Source of the DNA: SOKG01 sp964502665 | Lineage (GTDB): Bacteria; Chloroflexota; Dehalococcoidia; SZUA-161 | Direction: 5' to 3' | Assembly: GCA_964502665.1 (NCBI GenBank) | Contig: CAZCXP010000015.1 | Coordinates: forward strand, 1-28,036 | Length of the DNA: 28,036 nucleotides | In this document: positions 6,301 to 14,151 of the stretch, piece by piece | Position numbering within the stretch: the first letter of the stretch is position 1 | Layout: every line of letters starts with the position of its first letter | Position numbers and translations under genes: made by a program | The notes under the pieces: generated by a model | Told to the model about the DNA's origin: nothing | Databases searched by the model: none | The model's input: only the letters and a program-made list of their open reading frames with translations

Positions 6301-7083
6301 CTAGACAGGTAAGCCGAACAACCTCACGGCATTCCCTGTAGTTTGCTCGGCAACGACGCCTCTTCCCAACCCTTTCAGCTCGGCGACAGCCCCCAGAGCC
6401 CTGACGATGTCTGACGGGCGAGACTCGTATCTAGTTTCTCTGCCATACGTGACCGGGGAATCCGTTTCCAGGAGCAGATTCTCCAGCGGAGTCTCTTTGA
6501 TAGCCCTTTTGTGCTCATCATGGTATTCCGCAGCAGGGGTAGCTGAGATGAAGTAGCCTTGGGCAATTATCTCCCGCAGCACGCTGGAAAAGCCTGTGTA
6601 CCAGTGAAAAACTGCCTTCCTCACCTTAGACTCTTTAACCAGGTCGAAGCAGTCCTTCCAGGCGTACCTGCTATGAACGCTGACAGGTTTATCACCCCTT
6701 CTCGCCAGCTCCAGCATGTCCTTGAAAACCTCTTTTTGTCGCTCCTTCCCCGCCAGCGCCTTCACCTTCTTGTGGTAGTCCAGGCCAATCTCGCCGATTG
6801 CAACCGTCCTTTCGATATTGTCCTCAACAAGCCGCAAATTGAGATCGACTTGCGCATTCCCCATGTAGCCCAGGCTCCACGGGTGCAAGCCCAGCGCAGG
6901 ATAGACAAAGGCCTTATGCTTCTCAGAGAGCTCAAGCACCCTGACATTGGACTCATAGTCCTGGCCGACAGCGATCAGGGCGACAACACCCACCTGCTCC
7001 GCCTCCTGGATGGCTCTCTCGACGTCCTCTATTTCATCGAGATGAGCGTGAGTGTCAACAAGCCTGTAAACTTCCGTACCCAC
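6301..7083 (-). CDS. TatD-family metal-dependent hydrolase
   Basis: This 260-residue TIM-barrel hydrolase has all metal ligands of the TatD family: DTHAHLD (10-16, H12 and H14), GEIGLDYH (97-104, E98), VSVHSR (134-139, H137), FHWYTG (159-164, H160) and ETDSP (206-210, D208). Family members are cytosolic deoxyribonucleases or 3'-5' exonucleases using two divalent metal ions. This one has the usual length (about 255-265). The start is a GTG at 7083 with GGGAG eight bases before it. There is no nearby ATG that keeps the DTHAH motif at a normal distance from the N-terminus. It stands apart from metG and ksgA, which accompany tatD genes in many bacteria. Downstream it faces the DUF1015 gene. Confidence 0.9.
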   Translation of the reverse strand: MGTEVYRLVDTHAHLDEIEDVERAIQEAEQVGVVALIAVGQDYESNVRVLELSEKHKAFVYPALGLHPWSLGYMGNAQVDLNLRLVEDNIERTVAIGEIGLDYHKKVKALAGKERQKEVFKDMLELARRGDKPVSVHSRYAWKDCFDLVKESKVRKAVFHWYTGFSSVLREIIAQGYFISATPAAEYHDEHKRAIKETPLENLLLETDSPVTYGRETRYESRPSDIVRALGAVAELKGLGRGVVAEQTTGNAVRLFGLPV

Positions 7084-7126
7084 CTAAGCAACTCCCGGGA
7101 GCAGCTTCCACCAACGGACAATGAGC

Positions 7127-7185
7127 GTAGCCTTGCCGCTCCTGTGGCAACGAATTCTTCGTCGTGACAGGAGTCACGACGCTAC
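7127..7185. repeat. 59-bp dispersed inverted-repeat element, copy 2 (inverted relative to copy 1)
   Basis: This is the reverse complement of 3283-3341 with five mismatches by hand alignment and identical length. The ends are GTAGC and GCTAC. It contains the GTCGTGAC-AGGA-GTCACGAC hairpin, whose arms are perfect here. It is placed between the TatD-type gene and the por terminator, and only 3 bp separate it from a second, palindromic repeat at 7189. Confidence 0.8.
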
Positions 7186-7188
7186 TTC

Positions 7189-7217
7189 AGGTTGCCCGAC
7201 GTCGGGCAACCTACCCA
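7189..7217. repeat. GC-rich palindromic repeat, short copy
   Basis: Positions 7189-7212 are a perfect 24-bp palindrome centred on GACGTC (arm AGGTTGCCCGAC). The 29 bp 7189-7217 recur identically at 20892-20920, where the palindrome is longer. It sits directly beside the 59-bp element. No coding content. Confidence 0.8.
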
Positions 7218-7260
7218 GGACTGAATAGCTCGGCACATTATGTCAATAATGCCAGCCCCA

Positions 7261-7301
7261 GCTAATAAAACGCTGGGTTGACCTTCTTCCTCAACCCAGC
7301 G
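7261..7301 (-). terminator. Intrinsic terminator of the porGDAB operon
   Basis: CGCTGGGTTGA (7271-7281) and TCAACCCAGCG (7291-7301) form a perfect 11-bp stem with a 9-base loop. Read on the minus strand the stem is followed at once by TTTTATTAGC (7270 down to 7261), a U-rich tail. It lies 56 bp after the porB stop codon, as expected for the end of the por operon. Confidence 0.85.
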
Positions 7302-7356
7302 AAGACACCAAATCATCTATTATCGAGCATATTCCTTTCCAATCGTCTCTGAACAG

Positions 7357-8265
7357 CTATATAACTATCAGCCCGTATTTCTCAATGTTCGCGTCGGCTA
7401 TCCTCTGGATTTCCTTGACCTCCTCCTTTGGGCCATCCTTATCGAAAAGGTGCCTGAACCTTGTTTGAACCTTCAAATACTCCTCTACCGGCACCCTCTT
7501 CGGGATTTTCTGCGACCTCAATACCCCTTCCTCCACCTCGTACAGGGGGCAAAGCCCGGTATTCACCGCCAGCCTGGCGATATCGATGGTGCGGGAGGGA
7601 TCGGTACCCCAGCCCAGAGGGCAGGGAACATGAATCTGGACGTACTTGGGGCCACGTATGGAGAGAGCCTTCCTCACTTTTCTGTCCAGGTCCATAGGAT
7701 AGCCCACGGAGGCTGTGGCCACATAGGGCACACCGTGAGCCAGAGCGATTTGGGGCACGTCCTTCTTCGGCCTCCAGTTACCCATGGAAGCTCGACCTGG
7801 AGGGCTGGTGGTAGTCCGGGCGTAATAGGGAGTAAGGCCACTGCGCTGGATACCGGTGTTCATATAGGCTTCATTGTCATAGCAGATATAGAGGACATCG
7901 TGCCCTCGCTCCAACATGCCTGAGATAGCGCCAAGCCCGATATCAGCGGTCGAGCCGTCACCGCCCTGAGCGATCACCCTTACCTCGTCCAAGCGGCCGG
8001 TGATCCTCAGCGCCGCCTCAATCCCCGAAGCCACTGCCGCTATGTTCTCAAACAGGGAATGGATCCAGGGCACTTCCCAAGCCGACTCTGGATACTTGGA
8101 GCTGAACACCTCAAGACATCCGGTGGAGTTAACCACCATCACGTTGCGCCCGGCTGCCCTCAGTACCAGCCGAGCTGCCAGCGACTGGCCGCAACCGGGG
8201 CAGGCGGTATGCCCAGAAGCCAAGAGATGATCGTTGAACTTGTCCCGCTCTTCTACCTTAAGCAT
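7357..8265 (-). CDS. porB: Pyruvate:ferredoxin oxidoreductase, beta subunit (TPP-binding)
   Basis: The 302-residue beta subunit carries thiamine diphosphate and one [4Fe-4S] cluster. Cluster cysteines of PorB are visible in CPGCG (22-26, C22 and C25), STGC (C50) and HVPCP (C215). The TPP/Mg motif is GGDGSTADIG (101-110) with N131 in YDNEAYMNTG (129-138). GIQRSGLTP (138-146) and PYVATASVG (180-188) are typical of pyruvate-type rather than 2-oxoglutarate-type beta subunits. With PorA, PorD and PorG it interconverts pyruvate, CoA and acetyl-CoA plus CO2 using ferredoxin, in the cytosol. It is the last gene of the operon, and its ATG overlaps the porA end by 8 bases (ATGCTTAA). A terminator follows. 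Confidence 0.93.
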   Translation of the reverse strand: MLKVEERDKFNDHLLASGHTACPGCGQSLAARLVLRAAGRNVMVVNSTGCLEVFSSKYPESAWEVPWIHSLFENIAAVASGIEAALRITGRLDEVRVIAQGGDGSTADIGLGAISGMLERGHDVLYICYDNEAYMNTGIQRSGLTPYYARTTTSPPGRASMGNWRPKKDVPQIALAHGVPYVATASVGYPMDLDRKVRKALSIRGPKYVQIHVPCPLGWGTDPSRTIDIARLAVNTGLCPLYEVEEGVLRSQKIPKRVPVEEYLKVQTRFRHLFDKDGPKEEVKEIQRIADANIEKYGLIVI

Positions 8266-9445
8266 TTATCCCCTCCAGTTCCAGGTCCTCCTTCAGGCCA
8301 ACGAATTCAGCATCCTCAAGCTGCTGCTGCGCTTTGTGTATGGCATATCGAATGTTATCCATTGTAACGTCTCTCCCGCCAAGACCGAGCACGAACCCGC
8401 TTATCCTGGGAGTCGCAGGGCGACCCTGGAAAACCGACCTCATGTCGGTGGCAACGGGGCCGCTGGCACCCAGAGAAATGCATTTTTCCATAACGACTAC
8501 GTTCTCAGCACCGCTCAGCGCCTCATAGAGTGCCTCTTTGGGGAAGGGTCGATAGCATACAAGCCTGAGTATGCCAACCTTCTCCCCCTGATCCCGTAGC
8601 TCATCCACCACATCCTTAATGGTGCCCGCCATCGAGCCCATGGCCACAACCACAGTGGAAGCATCATCGACACGGTATTTCTCAAAGAGGCCATAGGAGG
8701 TGCGGCCAAAGGCACTGCTGAAATCGCGGGCTACCTCCTCTATTACGGGGAGAGACTTACTCATGGTCTCTTGAAGCATATACCGCGTCTCCATATACTT
8801 CTCCGGGTCAGCATAGGCCCCCATGGTTGTGGGATTGTCGACATCGAGCTTATATATGGGGTCGTAGGGAGGCAAGAAGGCATCTACCTCCTCCTGGCTG
8901 GGGAGATCGACTATTTCAAACGCATGGGGCAACAGATAGCCATCACAGCAAACCATCACCGGCAGCATCAGCCGGTGGTCCTCCCCAATCTTGTGAGCCT
9001 GAAGGAGCAGGTCACAGGTCTCCTGATTGTTCTCAGCATAGAGCTGAATCCAGCCGCTGTCCCTCATAATCACCGAGTCCTGGTGGTCGTTCCAGATATT
9101 AAGCGGCGCCGACACCGAGCGATTAACGCAGATCATCACCACGGGAAGACGCATGCCTGCGATATTGAAAATCACCTCGGACATCAGCAGAAGCCCCTGA
9201 GAGGAGCTACAGGTGAAGACCCTGACCCCGGCAGCCATAGCTCCCAGGACCACCGATGCCGCCGAATGCTCGCCCTCCACATTGATGAACTCTGCTTCCA
9301 GATCGCCGTCAGCTACTAGCTGGGATAGCTCTTCAACGATGAGTGTCTGTGGGGTTATGGGGTAGGCTGAAATGACTCGAGGACGGCATAGGGCCGACAT
9401 CTCAGCCATTGCCCGGGCGCCTTGTACCATTCTTCCTTTAATCAT
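8258..9445 (-). CDS. porA: Pyruvate:ferredoxin oxidoreductase, alpha subunit
   Basis: This alpha subunit (395 aa from the chosen start) holds the pyrimidine-binding half of the TPP site. Typical blocks are AYPITPQTLIVEEL (27-40), INVEGEHSAASVVLGA (54-69) with the catalytic-type Glu in VEGE, and FTCSSSQGLLLMSEV (77-91). The C-terminal domain II runs from about 265 to 340 (VVVAMGSMAGTIKDVVDELR, VGILRLVCYRPFP). I choose ATG 9445 because GGAGGT lies 8 bases before it; the GTG two codons upstream at 9451 would be only 2 bases from that site. The gene overlaps the end of porD by 8 bases (ATGATTAA) and the start of porB by 8 bases, implying translational coupling. The length fits separate-subunit PorA proteins. 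Confidence 0.93.
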   Translation of the reverse strand: MIKGRMVQGARAMAEMSALCRPRVISAYPITPQTLIVEELSQLVADGDLEAEFINVEGEHSAASVVLGAMAAGVRVFTCSSSQGLLLMSEVIFNIAGMRLPVVMICVNRSVSAPLNIWNDHQDSVIMRDSGWIQLYAENNQETCDLLLQAHKIGEDHRLMLPVMVCCDGYLLPHAFEIVDLPSQEEVDAFLPPYDPIYKLDVDNPTTMGAYADPEKYMETRYMLQETMSKSLPVIEEVARDFSSAFGRTSYGLFEKYRVDDASTVVVAMGSMAGTIKDVVDELRDQGEKVGILRLVCYRPFPKEALYEALSGAENVVVMEKCISLGASGPVATDMRSVFQGRPATPRISGFVLGLGGRDVTMDNIRYAIHKAQQQLEDAEFVGLKEDLELEGINA

Positions 9446-9710
9446 ATTCACCTACCTCCGGTATCATTTCAATGTCGCCGACAGGGCAGACGTTGGCGCA
9501 GATGCCACAGCCCTTGCAATAGTCCTCGTTGGCGTAATAGGTGTTCTGCCCCGTGCCGAAGATACAGCCTTCGGGGCAAGTCAAGGCACAGACATCGCAA
9601 GCTACACATCTCTGATGCAGAAAGCGCGGCTTGTTTGCCGTGCGCCAGCTTCCCGTCTTATTAACACGGCTTCCCCCAGGATGGGTCACCGTTCCCAGTG
9701 TGATTTTCAT
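9438..9710 (-). CDS. porD: Pyruvate:ferredoxin oxidoreductase, delta subunit (2[4Fe-4S] ferredoxin)
   Basis: The 90-residue ferredoxin-type subunit carries two cluster motifs: C35-x2-C38-x2-C41-x3-C45-P and C65-x2-C68-x2-C71-x3-C75-P. This is the PorD architecture, which passes electrons from the catalytic subunits to external ferredoxin. An additional cysteine lies at C49 (CPEGC), where relatives usually have Ala. The N-terminus (ITLGTVTHPGGSR, then NKTGSWR) has the extended start with the "GSW" motif typical of PorD. Start ATG 9710 overlaps the porG stop as ATGA. The gene overlaps porA by 8 bases. Confidence 0.92.
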   Translation of the reverse strand: MKITLGTVTHPGGSRVNKTGSWRTANKPRFLHQRCVACDVCALTCPEGCIFGTGQNTYYANEDYCKGCGICANVCPVGDIEMIPEVGEYD

Positions 9711-10267
9711 AAGCCGTTCCCCCTGTTTTTGACCTCATTGTAAGCCTCAACAAGCGCCTTCCAGTTGCTATCCGCCGCCTTTCCCGAGAAACGAGTGTGG
9801 ATAGACTTCTCAAGCGCCTCCAGGGTCAGCTCTCCCGTAGCTGCAATGAATGCGCCGATAAGAGCGGTGTTAACCCGGTCAGCGCGGCCCATGATCTCCT
9901 TGGCGATCCGGGACGCTGGCGTTGTCAGCACCCTGGCCTGGGTCTTAAGGCCAAGCTCAGAAGGGTCTTTGGTGCTGTTGATCACAGCGAGCCCGTCCGG
10001 TTTCAATCCAGCGACCACATCGTATCCCCTGAGCAGACTGGGGTCCTGCACCAGTACATAGTCCGGTTTGTAAATCTGGCTGCGCACCCGAATCGGGCCA
10101 TCGCCAATGCGGACAAACGCATTCATAGGCGCCCCCATACGCGCCGCTCCGAAAGTAGGGAATGACAAGGCGTACTTGCCATCCTCAAAGGCAGCATTAG
10201 CCAATATCGTGGCAGTCGTTATCGCACCTTGTCCCGCTCGCGCATGAACTCGAATCTCTTTCATCAT
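9707..10267 (-). CDS. porG: Pyruvate:ferredoxin oxidoreductase, gamma subunit
   Basis: The 186-residue gamma subunit is the first gene of porG-porD-porA-porB. The N-terminal signature is EIRVHARAGQGAITTATILANAA split over 4-26 (usual form R.hgRGGQG), with FGAARMGAPMNAFVRI split over 39-54. The first Gly of the usual GRGGQG is replaced, giving ARAGQG, a mild variation. Later blocks are SQIYKPDYVLVQDPSLL (63-79) and RVNTALIGAF (130-139). Family length is about 180-190 aa, so it is complete. Two successive ATGs (10267 and 10264) both fit; the ribosome binding site is poor (GGGGG about 12 bases upstream). Upstream lie a pair of GC-rich hairpin repeats and then leuS on the same strand. Confidence 0.92.
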   Translation of the reverse strand: MMKEIRVHARAGQGAITTATILANAAFEDGKYALSFPTFGAARMGAPMNAFVRIGDGPIRVRSQIYKPDYVLVQDPSLLRGYDVVAGLKPDGLAVINSTKDPSELGLKTQARVLTTPASRIAKEIMGRADRVNTALIGAFIAATGELTLEALEKSIHTRFSGKAADSNWKALVEAYNEVKNRGNGL

Positions 10268-10293
10268 TATAATGAAACCCCCGAATTCCTTAT

Positions 10294-10371
10294 AATTCCC
10301 CTCCCCTAGCGGGAGGGGATTTAGGGGAGGGGGAATTCACCCTCACCTAACCTCTCCCTTCGAGGGAGAGG
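10294..10371. repeat. Two-hairpin GC-rich intergenic repeat between leuS and porG
   Basis: The first hairpin has arms TCCCCTCCC (10297-10305) and GGGAGGGGA (10311-10319). A longer alternative pairs 10294-10308 with 10322-10337, allowing one extra G. The second hairpin is CCTCTCCCT-TCG-AGGGAGAGG (10351-10371). Strings of the type CCTCTCCCTTCGAGGGAGAGG with CACCCTCACCTAACC before them are familiar intergenic repeats in many unrelated bacteria. It may also stop leuS transcription, but no U-tract follows on either strand. Confidence 0.7.
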
Positions 10372-10405
10372 AATCTATATGAAGCTTTTTGAAGGCCCCT
10401 AAAGA

Positions 10406-12862
10406 CTACTTGCTCACTACCACGTTCACCAACCGCCCCGGCACATAGATCACCTTCTCAATCTCCTTGCCGTCGGTGTGCGCCCGCACCCGCTCACGTC
10501 CCAGTGCCAGCTCACGAGCTTCGGACTCCGTGATCGAAACCGGAACAGCCACCCGGTCGCGAAGCCTGCCGTTTACCTGGATTACCAGGGTGGCTTGCTC
10601 CTCTGCAACCAGGTCCTCGTCCCACGATGGGAAAGATTGACTGTGTATGCTGTAGGCGTGACCGGTCCGTTCCCATAGCTCCTCCGCCATGTGAGGGGCT
10701 GTAGGAGCGAGCAGAAGAAGCAAGCTGTCGATTGCCTTCTGCCAGGCAGCATTGGCAACCGACCGTCCCTCTTTGGCCTTGGTCAGATAGTTGGTAAACT
10801 CCATGAGAGCAGCCAGCATGGTGTTAAAGCGGAACTTCTCCAGGTCCTTGGTAACCCTCTTTACCGTCTTATGGGTCTGACGGCGCAACTCATTCTCCAC
10901 CGCCTCGTCCATCCGGGGCAAACCGTCGTCCTTACGCTCTTCCAGGACCAGATTCCAGACACGGTTGAGCCAGCGCCATATCCCGCTGATGCCGCTGTCA
11001 TCCCAACCACCACCCTGGTCCCAGGGACCAACAAACATGAGATAACCCCGCATCGTGTCCGCGCCCAACCTGGCCACATACTCATCGGGGGTTATCACGT
11101 TACCCCGCGACTTGCTCATCTTCTGGCGCTCCATCACAATAATTCCTTGATTGAACAATCGGGTAAAGGGCTCGTCGAAATTCACCAGCCCCAGGTCTCT
11201 GATCGCCTTGTTGAAGAAACGGGCGTAGAGCAGATGCATGGTGGCGTGCTCCGCCCCTCCGGTGTACTGATCCACAGGCATCCAGTAGGCCATCTTCTCG
11301 GGGTCGAAGGGCCCCTGGTCATATCCCGGGCTGGTGTAGCGCAGGAAGTACCAGTTGGAGCACATGAAAGTATCCATGGTGTCGGTCTCGCGGCGGGCGG
11401 GGCCGCCGCATCTTGGGCACGTCGTATTTACGAATGATTCGCAGTATTTGAGCGGTGATTCGCCGGTGGGTCTGAACTCGGCATCCTCGGGCAGCAGCAC
11501 AGGCAGGTCGCTCTCCGGAACAGGAACAGTGCCGCACTTGGAGCAATAGGTGATGGGAATCGGCGCCCCCCAGTACCTCTGGCGGGATATCAGCCAGTCG
11601 CGAAGGCGATAGCTTATGGCTCGCCTGCCATAGCCTTTAGCTTCCATGAAATCAGCAACGGCCTCTTTGCCCTGCTCACTGGCTATACCATCGAACTGAC
11701 CGGAGTTAACCATAACTCCCGGCTCAACGTAAGCCTCTTCTAACTCCTCCCCGGACCATCCCTCGGGAGCGATAACCACCCTTATGGGCAAACCGAAATC
11801 ATGGGCGAACTCGAGGTCACGCTGGTCATGGGCGGGAACGCCCATCACCGCCCCGGTGCCATAGCCAATAAGCACGTAGTCGGCGATCCAGATCGGTATT
11901 CTCTCTCCATTCAGCTTGTTGACGGCGTAGGCACCGATGAAGACCCCCGTCTTCTGCTTCTCTGTCGACAGCCTTTCGATCTCCGTCTGGCCAAGCGCCC
12001 TTTCAATATAGCCTTGAACCTCCTCTTTGCACTCAGGGGTGGTCAGCTTGGCTACCAGGGGATGCTCCGGCGCAAGGACGAGGAAGGTAACGCCGAAGAT
12101 TGTATCGGCGCGGGTGGTGAACACCCCAATCTCGCTTTCCTCTATCCCCTCAGCATCGATTCCGAAGGATATCTCCACGCCAACGCTCTTGCCAATCCAG
12201 TTGCGCTGCATCAGCCTCACCCGTTCCGGCCACTCCGCTCCCGAGTACTCAAGGAGCTCATCAGCATACTTAGTAATCCTGAAGAACCACTGCTCCAGGG
12301 CTCGCCTGACGACAGGGGTGTGGCAACGCTCGCAAAGGCCTTCGCCTACAACCTGCTCATTGGCCAGCACTGTCTGGCACTGGGAGCACCAGTTGGCAGG
12401 GGCCTTGCCCCGGTAAGCCAGACCCGCCTGGTAAAGCTTGAGGAAGAACCACTGCGTCCACTTGTAGTAGTCAGGGAGACAGGTAACAACTTCCCGGCTC
12501 CAGTCATACATCGCGCCCAGGCTCTTCAACTGGCGGCGCATGTTGTCAACGTTCTGCATCGTCCATTTATAGGGGTGGATGCCGTGCTTTATAGCGGTGT
12601 TCTCCGCGGGGAGGCCGAAGGCATCGAAACCTATGGGATGGAGCACGTTGTAGCCCTGCATCCGCTTAAAGCGGGCATGGACATCCGAGGGCGCCATGGC
12701 ATACCAGTGCCCGATGTGGAGGTCTCCCGAGGTATAGGGAAACATTGTCAGCGCATACCACTTTGTGCGCTGCGAGCTCTCATGTACCTGATAGAAGTGG
12801 TCGGCTTCCCATCTAGCCTGCCACTTCTTTTCGATCTCTTGATGGCTGTATTTGGGAATCAT
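10406..12862 (-). CDS. leuS: Leucyl-tRNA synthetase
   Basis: This is a complete bacterial-type class I LeuRS, 818 aa from ATG 12862. The signature HIGH is exact (LHIGHWYAM, HIGH at 49-52) and KMSKS is exact (581-585). The CP1 editing domain shows FTTRADTIFG (248-257) and GTGAVMGVPAHDQRDL (335-350) with the editing Asp D346. Zinc-ribbon pairs are C159-x2-C162 with C177-x2-C180, and C440-x2-C443 with C482-x2-C485. The enzyme charges tRNA-Leu with leucine in the cytosol. An open frame extends nine codons further up to a TTG at 12889, but ATG 12862 starts at MIPKYSHQEIEKKW, which matches the family start. The ribosome binding site is weak (GGCAGAG). A 23-codon open frame with a strong ribosome binding site lies 150 bp upstream (see findings). 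Confidence 0.96.
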   Translation of the reverse strand: MIPKYSHQEIEKKWQARWEADHFYQVHESSQRTKWYALTMFPYTSGDLHIGHWYAMAPSDVHARFKRMQGYNVLHPIGFDAFGLPAENTAIKHGIHPYKWTMQNVDNMRRQLKSLGAMYDWSREVVTCLPDYYKWTQWFFLKLYQAGLAYRGKAPANWCSQCQTVLANEQVVGEGLCERCHTPVVRRALEQWFFRITKYADELLEYSGAEWPERVRLMQRNWIGKSVGVEISFGIDAEGIEESEIGVFTTRADTIFGVTFLVLAPEHPLVAKLTTPECKEEVQGYIERALGQTEIERLSTEKQKTGVFIGAYAVNKLNGERIPIWIADYVLIGYGTGAVMGVPAHDQRDLEFAHDFGLPIRVVIAPEGWSGEELEEAYVEPGVMVNSGQFDGIASEQGKEAVADFMEAKGYGRRAISYRLRDWLISRQRYWGAPIPITYCSKCGTVPVPESDLPVLLPEDAEFRPTGESPLKYCESFVNTTCPRCGGPARRETDTMDTFMCSNWYFLRYTSPGYDQGPFDPEKMAYWMPVDQYTGGAEHATMHLLYARFFNKAIRDLGLVNFDEPFTRLFNQGIIVMERQKMSKSRGNVITPDEYVARLGADTMRGYLMFVGPWDQGGGWDDSGISGIWRWLNRVWNLVLEERKDDGLPRMDEAVENELRRQTHKTVKRVTKDLEKFRFNTMLAALMEFTNYLTKAKEGRSVANAAWQKAIDSLLLLLAPTAPHMAEELWERTGHAYSIHSQSFPSWDEDLVAEEQATLVIQVNGRLRDRVAVPVSITESEARELALGRERVRAHTDGKEIEKVIYVPGRLVNVVVSK

Positions 12863-13129
12863 AGCTCTGCCACTATTATGGTAGCACAAAAACCCTTAGC
12901 TTGCTACAACCGATACGAGTGTAATGTCGTAGAATCAGTAGCACATGCCCCACCATCTCTGGAATATCGCCGATTGACCAGCCGCAGGCAAGGTCATTCG
13001 CTAATCTCGAGGCAACTAAGTGAGAAGGTTAGAATTCGCGACACGCCCTTTTCCTTTGCTGCCGGCCCCAGCTTCGCTTCCACTCATTTCTGATTGTCCT
13101 CCTCCGGGAACGTTGAAAGCCCTACAACC

Positions 13130-14005
13130 CTAGCCAAAGGCAATTATTAGAAATGAACCTAGAAAAATAATGCACGAGGCGAGAAGCCTTGCTTTGCCGT
13201 GACGTTCCTTCAGAAGCAGTACCCCGTAGAGTACGCCGAAGATTACGCTTATTTGCCTCAAAGCTACAACATACGCTACGTTGGAGAGGCGAAAAGCATA
13301 CAAGATCAGCACGTATGAGGAAAACTCCAACACCGATGCCAGGCTTATTCTGAATTTGTCCCTTTTCAGGATACGCCAGTAGTTTTTACGCCTTTCCTTC
13401 ATCGACAGGAGATATACCAGAAACATAAGACCGGAGATGGCGAAGAACATGTAGAAGAAGAGAATTGGCGGCATGTTCAGGGCACCTTTCTTGTCCACTA
13501 TGGAATATGCAGCAGAGAACAAGGCTGTAAACAGGGCAAATAGCACCGCTTGCTTGTGTGCCATCCCAAACGGCCTCATAAGCTCCGAGAGAGAAAGCTC
13601 TCTCAGGCTTATCAGATGTAAGCCGAATACGACCAGAAGAATACCTACAATTGCAGTCGGCGAAGGTGCTTCCTGGAGCAAGAAGGAGGCTATTATCAGG
13701 ACAAATATGGGCGACGACCTCGCTATGGGATAGGTGAGAGACATCTCGCCGACCTCATAGGTCCGGCACAGGAATGCCTGGTAGAAGAAGTGCGCAACGG
13801 AGGAGAGGATAATTAATACCCATCCGGACGCGTCGATGTCAGCTACGGGGTATATGAAAAGCAGGAAACTGAAAAGAAGGGTAAAGATCAAATGTATATT
13901 CAGGTAGAAGATGACCTTGTCCTCGCTCCTTTTTAGCAGCATGTTCCAGAGCGGATGAATAATGGCTGACGCGAATGTTAGGATTAAGCTTGTGCTGGTA
14001 ATCAT
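13130..14005 (-). CDS. DMT-superfamily permease (EamA type, LicB-like context)
   Basis: This 291-residue membrane protein has about ten hydrophobic segments arranged as two EamA repeats of five. The first covers roughly residues 1-132 and ends in a Gly-Leu-rich helix (AIVGILLVVFGLHLIS). The second covers about 150-291 and ends ASCIIFLGSFLIIAFG. Conserved features are YPIARSSPIFV (about 91-101) and LLKERHGKARL (about 263-273), the usual repeat ends. DMT permeases move small metabolites. LicB, the choline permease of lic loci, belongs to this superfamily, and this gene lies 146 bp behind a LicC-like gene at the end of the same strand-wise run. Choline or another headgroup precursor is therefore a reasonable but unproven substrate. 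By eye it is more A+T-rich than its neighbours. The ribosome binding site is weak. Confidence 0.82.
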   Translation of the reverse strand: MITSTSLILTFASAIIHPLWNMLLKRSEDKVIFYLNIHLIFTLLFSFLLFIYPVADIDASGWVLIILSSVAHFFYQAFLCRTYEVGEMSLTYPIARSSPIFVLIIASFLLQEAPSPTAIVGILLVVFGLHLISLRELSLSELMRPFGMAHKQAVLFALFTALFSAAYSIVDKKGALNMPPILFFYMFFAISGLMFLVYLLSMKERRKNYWRILKRDKFRISLASVLEFSSYVLILYAFRLSNVAYVVALRQISVIFGVLYGVLLLKERHGKARLLASCIIFLGSFLIIAFG

Positions 14006-14151
14006 CGAAGTTTGAAACCTTAGCTTGGTACGATCACAGAATACTTAGAGCTGAAACCAGCCTCGGAAAGGCCGAGGGCCCGCTCGCCTTGCCGAGGGCC
14101 GCTGCTCAGTGGCTCGCATGGCAAGGACAGGGAGAACGCCCCTCCGGCACT

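Noticed and set aside
8258..9451. porA start at GTG 9451
   Set aside because: The GGAGGT site would be only 2 bases away. ATG 9445 has ideal 8-base spacing.
10406..12889. Longer leuS start at TTG 12889
   Set aside because: The nine extra residues (MCYHNSGRA) do not resemble LeuRS N-termini, while ATG 12862 begins with the typical sequence.
11801..13093. 430-codon open frame on the plus strand opposite leuS
   Set aside because: It lies antisense to a clear leucyl-tRNA synthetase, has no family resemblance and owes its length to the GC-rich codon pattern of leuS.
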